From Mytilus edulis (lineage: Eukaryota > Mollusca > Bivalvia > Mytilida > Mytilidae), in assembly GCF_963676685.1 (NCBI RefSeq), contig NC_092350.1:71364502-71428501 (forward strand): a DNA stretch of 64,000 nucleotides, given 5' to 3'. Positions 36,208-48,293 of the stretch are shown in pieces. The number at the start of each line of letters is the position of its first letter. Positions within the stretch are counted from its first letter, which is position 1. The notes beneath the pieces are model-generated. The model did no database searches. It saw only the letters and a program-made list of their open reading frames with translations, and was not told the DNA's origin. Both the position numbers and the translations under genes were made by a program.

Positions 36208-37619
36208 ACATCAGTACCTTTCTCCCCAAAGCTGTCACCCCAAACACTGTACAAAAAGTATCCCGTACAGTCAAGCTCTCAAAGTCAAGCGGATTTGCTC
36301 TTCTGAGGAGGCTGTCACGAAACGGTTACAGGAACTTCGCAGATTTTTGACAAAACGAGGTTATAAGAAATTGGACATAAATAAGGGGTTTGTGTGCGCT
36401 AAAAATAACAGCCGCAATAATTTCACCTTCAAATAAACGGGACAGCGATGGGGACGAAAATGGCACCGTCTTACGCCAATATTTGCATGGGCAAATTAGA
36501 AAAACAAATTATTGCGGCATCTTTATCCAAACCTTTGTCTTGGTTCCGTTTCATTGATGATGTTGACATAAAATGGATTGAATCTCAACAAAAACTGGAT
36601 GATTTCATCAGACATGCAAACAACGCCCACCATTCAATTAAATTTACGTATGAAATTTCCGACTCTAAGATATCATTCTTAGACACTACCACATCTATAA
36701 AGGACGGTGTCATATCAACAGACCTCTACTGTAAACCCACAGATAAACATCAGTACCTTTCTCCCCAAAGCTGTCACCCCAAACACTGTACAAAAAGTAT
36801 CCCGTACAGTCAAGCTCTCAGAGTCAAGCGGATTTGCTCTTCTCAGGAGACTGTCACGAAACGGTTACAGGATTTTCGCGGACTTTTGATAAAACGAGGT
36901 TATAAGAAATTGGACATAGATAAGGGGTTTGCGCGCGCAAAAAATAACAGCTGCAATGACCTCTTACAGTACAAACGGAAGAGGCGCAGCAAAATAGTCT
37001 CGTTTGTTCTTACATACAATCCAGCCTTTACTAACCTTTCACGATTGATCCGTGCCAATTGACAACTATTGCCAAACACCCTAAATTATCCAAGATCTTT
37101 CCCAATCCTCCTGTCTTAGCTTTCCGGAGACCAGCAAGTCTGAAAGACTTATTTGTTAGAGCGGACGTCTCCTCAAATAAAAGCTGTTCAATTGCAGGAT
37201 GGTGCAAGTCATGTGGTAACAGACGTTGTCTGACTTGTCAACAAATACTGAATACTCAAAGATTTACTTGCCACTCGACTGGGTCTGTGTACACTATATA
37301 TTGCAATTTAACTTGCAAAACCCAGAATGTTGTATACCTCCTTCAGTGTCGATGTGGCATGCAGTATGTTGGCGAGACAGAGCTGCCATTCAACAAACGC
37401 ATGAATGGTCATCGAAGTGACTACACTTGCAAGCCCGACCTACCCGTAAGTCGTCATTTGAGATCACCTGGGCACACACAAGCTGATCTCAAAAACCTTA
37501 TCATCATAATCATAGACCACAACGAGGGTTGGTCGAAGGTCGCCAGAGTCGCTCGGAAAAGATTTTGGATAAGAAAGTTACGAACAGTTTCCCCAGAGGG
37601 CATAAATGAAAAAACATAG
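36208..37619 (+). mobile_element. Penelope-like element, copy 1 (5' truncated, rearranged)
   Basis: First of three head-to-tail copies. 36,208-36,436 is an internal piece (matching 36,745-36,960) placed out of order in front of the RT fragment. The frame at 36,448-37,062 has [13 protein letters not shown] and the catalytic FRFIDD; after a one-base shift near 37,060 the frame to 37,619 has a Cys-rich linker (CKSCGNRRCLTC) and the GIY-YIG nuclease (VVYLLQCRCGMQYVGET, FNKRMNGHRSD, RFWIRKLRTVSPEGIN). RT motifs before the GTKMAP box are missing. The element family copies RNA at nicked DNA ends; this copy is defective. Confidence 0.85.
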
Positions 37620-38439
37620 AATGTGTCCCTCATTTTCCTGTCATCACCTGTTTCCAATAACTCCAGCTTTAGTACTGGCTTTACAGTTCGAAATTATTTT
37701 TAAAAATAACAGTTTAAATTGCAGGGCTCCATTCATTAGGGATGGATGTTGAAGTACGTAGCCACGTTCAATTATTTTACCTCATTAGATAAAACATTAT
37801 TTTTCTTATCATTATTAGACTGCTATTCATTTGGGAGGCTTACATATTTAGTTTCTGTTGCAATTGCCCTACTGTTGTCAAATTTGAAATATTGGATCGG
37901 TTAGGACATTTTTGATTTTTTCGTTTGAGGACTGCCCTCAATGCAGTTATAACATCTAAACTGTCACAACCTTTAGAAATTTATAGTTGTGCCAGTTCAC
38001 ATCGATAATAACTATTTTCATTTGGCATATCTTTGTAATCTTTGCGCCGTGTTTGGAAATTTTAAAATTGTATCAGCGTCTGGTGTTCGCTTAAATTGTA
38101 TAAATTCAAGATTTTGAAAAAAGTTTCTCAGTTTGAATATATTGACATGATTCATTTAACATCGTGCTATAATAGAAGAAGGATATCTGTTATCCGAAAT
38201 ATCTAATATTTGTTCATTTTATAGTTATTTAATGGTGATGTTGTACCCTTTTTGACTTGTTATATATTATATTTTGTAGTGTACATAATCATATTACATG
38301 ATCCGTCGCCCTGTAAGATTGATCGTTGACTATTTATTCAGTCATTTTATATTTTTACCTTTTTGGTAGTCTGCATTGAGTGTGTTCACCCGATCCGATT
38401 TTCTTACTGCATATTCCATCATGCATTTTCAATTTTATT
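37620..38439 (+). mobile_element. Penelope-like element spacer between copies 1 and 2
   Basis: Non-coding unit joining the end of copy 1 to the start of copy 2. It is almost identical to 41,156-41,967 (one small indel near 37,810 and a few substitutions) and to the first 450 bp after copy 3. In Penelope-like elements this type of unit is the pseudo-LTR region. I searched it for a CTGATGA hammerhead core on both strands and saw none. Confidence 0.8.
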
Positions 38440-41155
38440 TTAAGAAATTAAGATCTACTATCAAAACAGAACATCACATTTCAAATTTAGAAACCTACAT
38501 TGATTAAGGAATTATTCCGAAAGGATTAGTTTTAAAAGCCTCTCCACTTACAACAGGAGAAAGTCAAACAGATTTTTCCACAGATGGAATAACATTTTAT
38601 ACAACAGTTCTTTTAGTCTGATGGATCTTTTACGCCAATAATCAATTCATCAAGTAAATTATTTATATAAACTACGTGATAATTTGCACTGCCATTCTCG
38701 TAAACAATTGTCTGATCCTGAACTTGACGAAATTTAAGTACGTCTTGGTGATATCAACCATATCGAATCACATAAGCTCCACGTCAAACAGATTAACAAA
38801 TTTAAACGTGATGGTGTGCAAATTAACCACCCTTTAATCAGACCCTCTAAAAAATCAAATAAAAAGCCTCGAAATCGTAGATTTAACAGACAAATTCGAG
38901 TTCCGACCAATCCCAACAACACGGTTGTCAATTTATCCTCAGTCTCTTTATCTGAGGACGAAACTAAAGTCTTGTCTAAGGGTTTGAATTTTTGCCCTAC
39001 TCCCAATAACATAGATAATATGAAACTGGGATATGACCTTGATAACTTTGCAAGAACCCTCAGAATCAAAGAATATTTTGGTAACAAGGATAAAGAGGTG
39101 GATAATGAGGAAGACTCAGACACGTCCGACTCGAGGAAGAAATCATAATTCCGCATTTTAAAAAGAAGAGTTCATGGATTCCAAAACCTAGTTTATCTGC
39201 TACACTGGAAGATGCTATCGACAAAATCAAATCGGATGTTGTTCATCTAGCTAGCAACAAGTACTCGTCATTTCATAACACCTCTCCTGGCGAGAAAAAA
39301 GCTATACAATCGCTGAGAAACCGAGATGATATTGTGATAAAACCAGCAGACAAGGGCAGTGCCGTAACGGTTGTGATAATGGACAAAGCTAACTACATCG
39401 CGGAAGTTGTGCGTCAGCTCTCTGATGAGAGATTTTATAAGAAGCTAGACTATGACCCTACTTCCGAGTTTAGCTCCAAAATTATCACTGCGTTACAAAC
39501 CATGTACAATGATGGTCACATAGATGAGGATACAATTGGTTATTTAAAACCAGAGAATGCCAAGCCTGGTCGATTGTATCTTCTTCCCAAAATACACAAG
39601 GTTAACAACCCTGGTAGACCCATTGTATCCGCAAACGGCCATCCGACTGAGAAAATCTCGGAATTCGTCGATTTTCATTGAAGATCTCATGTAGAAAATC
39701 TTCCTTCCCACATTCAAGACACTACAGATTATCTTCGTAAAATGGAATCCATGAACCCTCTTCCTCCTGAAACCCTCCTTGTCACTTTAGATGTCACCTC
39801 ATTGTATACCAACATACCTCATGATGACGGCATACAATCTTGATCTTGTAGGGAAATATGGGACTCGCGCAACATTTTTGAACCACCTACTGAATGTTTA
39901 GTCCAGCTGCTTACTCTGGTCCTGAAATGCAACAATTTCACCTTTAATGGTGATCATTACCTTCAAATAAACGGGACAGCTATGGGGACGAAAATGACAC
40001 CGTCTTACGCCAATATTTTCATGGGTAAATTAGAAAAACAAATTATTGCAGCATCTTTATCCAAACCTTTGTCTTGGTTCCGTTTCATTGATGATGTTGA
40101 CATGAAATGGATTGAATCTCAACAAAAACCGGATGATTTTATCAGACATGCAAACAACGCCCACCATTCAATTAAATTTACGTATGAAATTTCCGACTCT
40201 AAGATATCATTCTTAGACACTACCACATCTATAAAGGACGGTGTCATATCAACAGACCTCTACTGTAAACCCACAGATAAACATCAGTACCTTTCTCCCC
40301 AAAACTGTCACCCCAAAACACTGTACAAAAAGTATCCCGTACAGTCAAGCTCTCAGAGTCAAGCGGATTTGCTCTTCTGAGGAGGCTGTCACGAAACGGT
40401 TACAGGAACTTCGCGGTTTTTTGACAAAACGAGGTTATAAGAAATTGGACATATATAAGGTGTTTGCGCGCGCAAAAAATAACAGCCGCAATGACCTCTT
40501 ACAGTACAAACGGAAGAGGCGCAGCAAAATAGTCCCGTTTGTTCTTACATACAATCCAGCCTTTACTAACCTTTCACGATTGATACGTGCCAATTGGCAA
40601 ACTATTGCCAAACACCCTAAATTATCCAAGATCTTTCCCAATCCTCGTGTCTTAGCTTTCCGGAGACCAGCAAGTCTGAAAGACTTATTTGTTAGAGCTG
40701 ACGTCTCCTCAAATAAAAGCTGTTCAATTGCAGGATGGTGCAAGTCATGTGGTAACAGACGTTGTCTGACTTGTCAACAAATACTGAATACTCAAAGATT
40801 TACTTGCCACTCGACTGGGTCTGTGTACACTATATATTGCAATGTAACTTGCAAAACCCAGAATGTTGTATACCTCCTTCAGTGTCGATGTGGCATGCAG
40901 TATGTTGGCGAGACAGAGCTGCCATTCAACAAACGCATGAATGGTCATCGAAGTGACTACACTTGCAAGCCCGACCTACCCGTAAGTCGTCATTTGAGAT
41001 CACCTGGGCACACACAAGCTGATCTCGAAAACCTTATCATCACAATCATAGACCACAACGAGGGTTGGTCGAAGGTCGCCAGAGTCGCTCGGAAAAGATT
41101 TTGGATAAGAAAGTTACGAACAGTTTCCCCAGAGGGCATAAATGAAAAAACATAG
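38440..41155 (+). mobile_element. Penelope-like element, copy 2 (near full length, defective)
   Basis: Coding sequence from about 38,440. In order: N-terminal region (HHISNLETYID, IIPKGL), acidic segment, KPADKGSAVTVV (the DKG motif), [19 protein letters not shown] (first catalytic Asp), [19 protein letters not shown], Cys-rich linker, GIY-YIG nuclease ending at 41,155. Breaks: two N-terminal TAA stops, a shift near 39,135, TGA at about 39,680, TGA at about 39,841 and a one-base insertion near 40,316. All but the 39,135, 39,680 and 40,316 lesions are shared with copy 3. Confidence 0.88.
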
Positions 41156-41967
41156 AATGTGTCCCTCATTTTCCTGTCATCACCTGTTTCCAATAACTCC
41201 AGCTTTAGTACTGGCTTTACAGTTCGAAATTATTTTTAAAAATAACAGTTTAAATTGCAGGGCTCCATTCATTAGGGATGGATGTTGAAGTACGTAGCCA
41301 CGTTCAATTATTTTACCTCATTAGATAAAACATTATTTTTCTTATTATTAGACTGCTATTCATTTGGGAGGCTTAAATATTTAGTTTCTGTTGCAATTGC
41401 CCTACTGTTGTCAAATTTGAAATATTGGATCGGTTAGGACATTTTTGATTTTTTCGTTTGAGGACTGCCCTCAATGCAGTTATAACATCTAAACTGTCAC
41501 AACCTTTAGAAATTTATAGTTGTGCCAGTTCACATCGATAATAACTATTTTCATTTGGCATATCTTTGTAATCTTTGCGCCGTGTTTGGAAATTTTAAAA
41601 TTGTATCAGCGTCTGGTGTTCGCTTAAATTGTATAAATTCAAGATTTTGAAAAAAGTTTCTCAGTTTGAATATATTGACATGATTCATTTAACATCGTGC
41701 TATAATTGAAGAAGGATATCTGTTATCCGAAATATCTAATATTTGTTCATTTTATAGTTATTTAATGGTGATGTTGTACCCTTTTTGACTTGTTATATAT
41801 TATATTTTGTAGTGTACATAATCATATTACATGATCCGTCGCCCTGTAAGATTGATCGTTGACTATTTATTCAGTCATTTTATATTTTTACCTTTTTGGT
41901 AGTCTGCATTGAGTGTGTTCACCCGATCCGATTTTCTTACTGCATATTCCATCATGCATTTTCAATT
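41156..41967 (+). mobile_element. Penelope-like element spacer between copies 2 and 3
   Basis: Second occurrence of the non-coding unit described for 37,620-38,439; the same length within a few bases and nearly identical, which fixes the period of the array at about 3.53 kb. Confidence 0.85.
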
Positions 41968-44672
41968 TTATTTTAAGAAATTAAGATCTTCTACTATCAA
42001 AACAGAACATCACATTTCAAATTTAGAAACCTACATTGATTAAGGAATTATTCCGAAAGGATTAGTTTTAAAAGCCTCTCCACTTACAACAGGAGAAAGT
42101 CAAACAGATTTTTCCACAGATGGAATAACATTTTATACAACAGTTCTTTTAGTCTGATGGATCTTTTACGCCAATAATCAATTCATCAAGTAAATTATTT
42201 ATATAAACTACGTGATAATTTGCACTGCCATTCTCGTAAACAATTGTCTGATCCTGAACTTGACGAAATTCAAGTACGTCTTGGTGATATCAACCATATC
42301 GAATCACATAAGCTCCACGTCAAACAGATTAACAAATTTAAACGTGATGGTGTGCAAATTAACCACCCTTTAATCAGACCCTCTAAAAAATCAAATAAAA
42401 AGCCTCGAAATCGTAGATTTAAAAGACAAATTCGAGTTCCGACCAATTCCAACAACACGGTTGTCAATTTATCCTCAGTCTCTTTATCTGGGGACGAAAC
42501 TAAAGTCTTGTCTAAGGGTTTGAATTTTTGCCATACTCCCAATAACATAGATAATATGAAACTGGGAGATGACCTTGATAACTTTGCAAGAACCCTCAGA
42601 ATCAAAGAATATTTTGGTAACAAGGATAAAGAGGTGGATAATGAGGAAGACTCAGACACGTCCGACTCGGAGGAAGAAATCATAATTCCGCATTTTAAAA
42701 AGAAGAGTTCATGGATTCCAAAACCTAGTAAATCTGCTACACTGGAAGATGCTATCGACAAAATCAAATCGGATGTTGTTCATCTAGCTAGCAACAAGTA
42801 CTCTTCATTTTTTAACACCTCTCCTGACGAGAAAAAAGCCATACAATCGCTGAGAAACCGAGATGATATTGTGATAAAATCAGCAGACAAGGGCAATGCC
42901 GTTGTGAAAATGGACAAAGCTAACTACATCGCGGAAGCAGTGCGTCAGCTCTCTGATGAGAGATTTTATAAGAAGCTAGACTATGACCCTACCTCCGAGT
43001 TTAGCTCCAAAATTATCACTGCGTTACAAACCATGTACAATGATGGTCACATAGATGAGGATACAATTGGTTATTTAAAACCAGAGAATGCCAAGCCTGG
43101 TCGATTGTATCTTCTTCCCAAAATACACAAGGTTAACAACCCTGGTAGACCCATTGTATCCGCAAACGGCCATCCGACTGAGAAAATCTCGGAATTCGTC
43201 GATTTTCATTTAAGATCTCATGTAGAAAATCTTCCTTCCCACATTCAAGACACTACAGATTATCTTCGTAAAATGGAATCCATGAACCCTCTTCCTCCTG
43301 AAACCCTCCTTGTCACTTTAGATGTCACCTCATTGTATACCAACATACCTCATGATGACGGCATACAATCTTGATCTTGTAGGGAAATATGGGACTCGCG
43401 CAACATTTAAGAACCACCTACTGAATGTTTAGTCCAGCTGCTTACTCTGGTACTGACATGCAACAATTTCACCTTTAATGGTGATCATTACCTTCAAATA
43501 AACGGGACAGCGATGGGGACGAAAATGGCACCGTCTTACGCCAATATTTTCATGAGCAAATTAGAAAAACAAATTATTGCAGCATCTTTATCCAAACCTT
43601 TGTCTTGGTTCCGTTTCATTGATGATGTTGACATAAAATGGACGGAATCTCAACAAAAACTGGATGATTTCATCAGACATGCAAACAACGCCCACCATTC
43701 AATTAAATTTACGTATGAAATTTCCGACTCAAGATATCTTTCTTAGACACAACCACATCTATAAAGGACGGTGTCATATCAACAGACCTCTACTGTAAAC
43801 CCACAGATAAACATCAGTACCTTTCTCCCCAAAGCTATCACCCCAAACACTGTACAAAAAGTATCCCGTACAGTCAAGCTCTCAGAGTCAAGCGGATTTG
43901 CTCTTCTGAGGAGGCTGTCACGAAACGGTTACAGGAACTTCGCGGATTTTTGACAAAACGAGGTTATAAGAAATTGGACATAGATAAGGGGTTTGCGCGC
44001 GCTAAAAATAACAGCCGCAATGACCTCTTACAGTACAAACGGAAGAGGCGCAGCAAAATAGTCCCGTTTGTTCTTACATACAATCCAGCCTTTACTAACC
44101 TTTCAAGATTGATCCGTGCCAATTGGCAAACTATTGCCAAACACCCTAAATTTCCCAATCCTCCTGTCTTAGCTTTTCGGAGACCAGCAAGTCTGAAAGA
44201 CTTATTTGTTAGAGCTGACGTCTCCTCAAATAAAAGCTGTTCAATTGCAGGATGGTGCAAGTCATGTGGTAACAGACGTTGTCTGACTTGTCAACAAATA
44301 CTGAATACTCAAACATTTACTTGCCATTTGACTGGGTCTGTGTACACTATATATTGCAATTTAACTTGCAAAACCCAGAATGTTGTATACCTCCTTCAGT
44401 GTCGATGTGGCATGCAGTATGTTGGCGAGACAGAGCAGCCATTCAACAAACGCATGAATGGTCATCGAAGTGACTACACTTGCAAGCCCGACCTACCCGT
44501 AAGTCGTCATTTGAGATCACCTGGGCACACACAAGCTGATCTCAAAAACCTTACCATCACAATCATAGACCACAACGAGGGTTGGTCGAAGGTCAACAGA
44601 GTCGCTCGGAAAAGATTTTGGATAAGAAAGTTACGAACAGTTTCCCCAGAGGGCATAAATGAAAAAACATAG
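41968..44672 (+). mobile_element. Penelope-like element, copy 3 (best preserved)
   Basis: Same domain order as copy 2. From 42,220 a single frame runs to 43,746, broken only by TGA at 43,372-43,374, through [44 protein letters not shown] and FRFIDD. A one-base deletion near 43,733 shifts to the frame that stays open to the nuclease end at 44,672. Compared with copy 2 it lacks six bases after the DKG motif and has a 12-bp deletion in KHPKFPNPPV. The two N-terminal TAA codons and the 43,372 TGA are identical to copy 2. Confidence 0.88.
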
Positions 44673-45124
44673 AATGAGTCCCTCATTGTCTTGTCATCAC
44701 CTGTTTCAAATAACTCCGGCTTTAGTACTGGCTTTACAGTTCGAAATTATTTTTAAAAATAACAGTTTAAATTGCAGGGCTCCATTTATTTGGAATGGAT
44801 GTATAAGTACGTAACCACGTTCAATTATTTTACCTCATTAGATAAAACATTATTTTTCTTATCATTATTAGACTGTTATTCATTTGGGAGGCTTAAATAT
44901 GTAGTTTTTGCTGCAATTGCCCTACCGTTGTCAAATTTGAAATATTGGATCGGTTAGGACATTTTTGATTTTTTCGTTTAAGGACTGCCCTCAATGCAGT
45001 TATAACATCTAAACTGTCACAACCTTTGGAAATTTAGAGTTGTGCCAGTTCACATCGATAATAACTATTTTCATTTGGCATATCTTTGTAATCTTTGCAC
45101 CGTGTTTGGAAATTTTAAAATTGT
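44673..45124 (+). mobile_element. Penelope-like element spacer after copy 3, truncated
   Basis: Matches the first 450 bp of the spacer and stops abruptly at AATTTTAAAATTGTATC, where spacers 1 and 2 continue with AGCGTCTGGTG. From 45,125 the sequence is lectin-gene duplicate. Confidence 0.8.
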
Positions 45125-45485
45125 ATCTCATTTAATAGTTACACACATGCATGTTCAAAATATACGGACTTCAGATGTGTAAACCTTACACAAAAGCTGC
45201 TATAAACAGATTTATGAGGAGGAACAACTTAAATTGACTAAACATATATTGATCACTCATTGATCCGTTTGAGTTATTGCATGACATACATTTATGGTGA
45301 AAGTGATATGATTTTGAAATGCAATTTAATTTTATATTTGTACTTTCATTTGTTTAGGAAAAATGTGAATTCCGGGGTTGCCTAAACTTGAAACATTTGA
45401 GGAGGATGAGTTTATTAAACATGAAGTGAAAACCAGGAATACCGGAGGTAAGGTACTGTTATATGAAAAGGTAGTATATCATCCT
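45125..45485 (+). pseudogene. duplicated lectin exon 3 with flanking intron, broken
   Basis: About 360 bp homologous to 19,500-19,850 of the lectin gene. Acceptor TTTGTTTAG at 45,351-45,357 and donor GGAG|GTAAGG are kept, but the exon (45,358-45,447) is 90 nt instead of 97: a 7-bp net deletion removes part of the CRGSELAK segment and shifts the frame. No copy of exon 4 was found downstream. Confidence 0.85.
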
Positions 45486-48293
45486 ATGTTGACTATTATA
45501 TAGTTATAAGTAATAATGCTGAGTTTTTTTTAATAAAGTCACCGTTTTATGATTATAAGACAATGACTTACAAAACATATACAAAACGGGCATAATTTTT
45601 CATACCATTTTGTACATGTTTTACTGAGCAAGTACTCGAGTAGTGCTTGGTGAATCCAACGAGTACTCGATTAGTAAATCTCCACCGAGTTCACATCCCT
45701 GCTTATAACTTGTAATATCGTTGCAAGCGAAAAGTTAAGAAATTAAAGAAAAAATAATATAAAACCAACAACATCAAATACATCAGAAAATAAATACCAA
45801 ACACTCATTTGATATAAAAAAAAAATAACAATTTTTCAGGCCCTAGATTGTTATGTGTCAGATGTATATGTTTAACGTCTCTCATGTCGTGACCAGATTA
45901 AAGATGTTAACATATCTCTGTATACGTAGAACTAAGAAGAGAAAAGTTCAAAGGTCATGTTTTGCCCGGATAACATGTGTTTCTTGAATAAGGTATCAGA
46001 CAAACTGTCATAAAGGGGGAAATGGTTAATGCTACGTAGTCGATCCTTCTTTGTTCATATATTTCAAAAGTGTTGTAATGGGTAGCGAGTCACGATTCGT
46101 TAAATAGTAAACATAAAAATATGCTGGTTAACTCAGTTAATTATATAGAGTCCTCCGAACATCGCTTAATGGCTTTTTTCACAAGAAAAACAAATCAAAG
46201 GTCATAGATATGAACAAAAAAAATGATCTAAACAAAAATCTATAAGTTATTAAGGATAAAACAATTTTTTAGTTGTATTTGAAAACAAGTGACTTTTTTG
46301 TCTTTTTTTTTTGTCTCATTTAAATCTAATTTTTCAATCCAGTATTTCCTGAATTTGTAGGTAATAAACTCTCAACTTGTATCAAACAGCTTTTAGTGTA
46401 TCAAGTCTGTCATTGAAATGGAGTTTAAACTTTGCATACATATATTTTTGTTTTAGTGTGCACTATCTGAATGTATGCGATGATTTATCTCACCCTGGTC
46501 AAAAGCACAATACTATTCCATTCATCCAACCTATCATTCACTTCATTATATTAAATTCTGAATAAACAGCTCTTTCATAGACAGTTATACGATAAATATC
46601 TAAGTGAGTACATTTTAAATTATTTTACTAAATGTAAAAAGAAACATGATCAGTTATTTGAATATAATTTGTATGAAATTACACGAAATATGTTAACACC
46701 TTGCTGACATGTATTATGTTTTAGATCCGCGAGATTTTCTAATTCAATAATGTATCACCTGTTCAATGCGGAAGTTAACGAAAATAATGTGAATAGTTTT
46801 CCATTTCGATATGTTGTTTATTCATCTGCATAATATCCGATTTCCATTATCCTAATGATTCATTCTGGTGATATATAAATAATCGCATTCAGAGTAAAAA
46901 CATGCTTGAAGGTCTAGATTATGTGAATGTGGAGGGTACTGGTATCGTTCATTTATTTATTTTTTAACAGTTTAGACTGCTCTCTATTCCTTGTGTTGCT
47001 TTATTATTCTTTTTCTGTGAACTCAGTATATGCTCTCATGCAGAATTTATAGAATTATATTTGTTATGCCTATAAATAAAAATTATGTTGTCAATGCTTA
47101 CCCGAATATGAATAATGAATTCTAACATAAACAAACCAAAACCACTTACATTTGGAGGAATTTCACACCAATCAATTTTATCTAAAACTTCCAACAACTT
47201 TTGATAGTTGATTCCTTGGATACGAAAATCCTTACTTTTTCGAAACATTTAAAGTTTTGTAACTAGAAATTTATAAAGATGAGCCTATAATTGATAATCA
47301 TGTCAACACCGAAGTGCTGACTACTGTAAAACAAATCCATGAATTATTTGCCAAAAAACATAATATGCTTTTTCTTTTATTTTTCAATGCCGTTTTTTTT
47401 TTAGGAAAGACTGGTCTAAGTATTGTCCATATGACAAAATGTGCTGTTAAAAATCAACAACCCACAAACCCCTTATCCACTTTCCTCTTTAACATGTTTA
47501 AAAGATGGATTTTTTTAAGAAGATTTGTTTTGTTAGCAGTCAAAATTTGCATCATTTCATGTTTCATTTTTTTTTTACTTTTGAGTAAAGTTGCAATCCA
47601 ATGAATTTTGGAAACAAGTCATTTCTTCTAAGCATAATAAAGTACTAGAGTAACTGAAATTGTTTTAACTTAAATACTTACTCCTTATCTTTATAATGTA
47701 CTCATTTGAAATAAAAAAAAATCTAAATCAAAATTGATTGTATAAGTCAAAACTATTTAGTTAAGGAACACAATATGCTTAAAATATTAAAATGTGTCAG
47801 TAGTACACTCAGTTGAAACTTAATTTGTAATTTCACATGTTTCAATGGATCAAAGGAGTATTCTTGTGATGCTTGACTAATAACACTTATTTCTTAAATT
47901 AGCTACCAAGATATATAATAGTGTATCATTAAAAATCACAACATCGAATAATTTTCAACCTTATTTGTATTACCTACTAATTTTACATGTAGCCATTAAA
48001 TAAAATATTTTATCTTTTCAAACATTATTGAAATAAATCTTGTCTTTTGAACTTTGAAAACATAGAAATGTATAGATTAAGAACTTTCAATAGCAATTAA
48101 TCATAATGCTATGGTTGATAAATGTGTAATAAATTTCCAGACTGTTGAATAGGTCAATAAACTATTTACAGAAAGTTAAGTACAAGTGAAATTTTATAAT
48201 GCATTTGAAACGTTTAGAAAGCGTTGCAATTTCCATTACACTCTATGCATAGCTGGCATGTCAATATTCTGATCGGCATAGTATGTATGTTTA
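45486..48293. other. non-coding stretch
   Basis: No gene with good support; one weak exon candidate at 47,150-47,248. The region 46,630-46,930 has patchy similarity to 60,530-60,600 and 62,320-62,460 (AACATGATCAGT, ACCTGTTCAA), hinting at an older copy of the duplicated block beside the Toll-like receptor. Confidence 0.4.
47150..47248 (-). CDS. weak candidate first coding exon, unknown product
   Basis: Starts at ATG 47,248 (minus), a stop codon lies directly upstream in frame, and the open part reads KSKDFRIQGINYQKLLEVLD then KIDWCEIPPN up to a perfect GTAAGT donor at 47,149. I do not recognise it and found no following exon, so chance is a fair alternative. Confidence 0.2.

Noticed and set aside
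40435-40948. Minus-strand frames within the Penelope array
   Set aside because: They are antisense shadows of the RT/nuclease coding sequence and recur in each copy only because the copies are repeats.
47314-47604. Hydrophobic 96-codon frame resembling a membrane protein
   Set aside because: AT-rich DNA gives Phe/Leu/Ile-rich chance frames; the hydrophobicity follows from T-runs and there is no other support.
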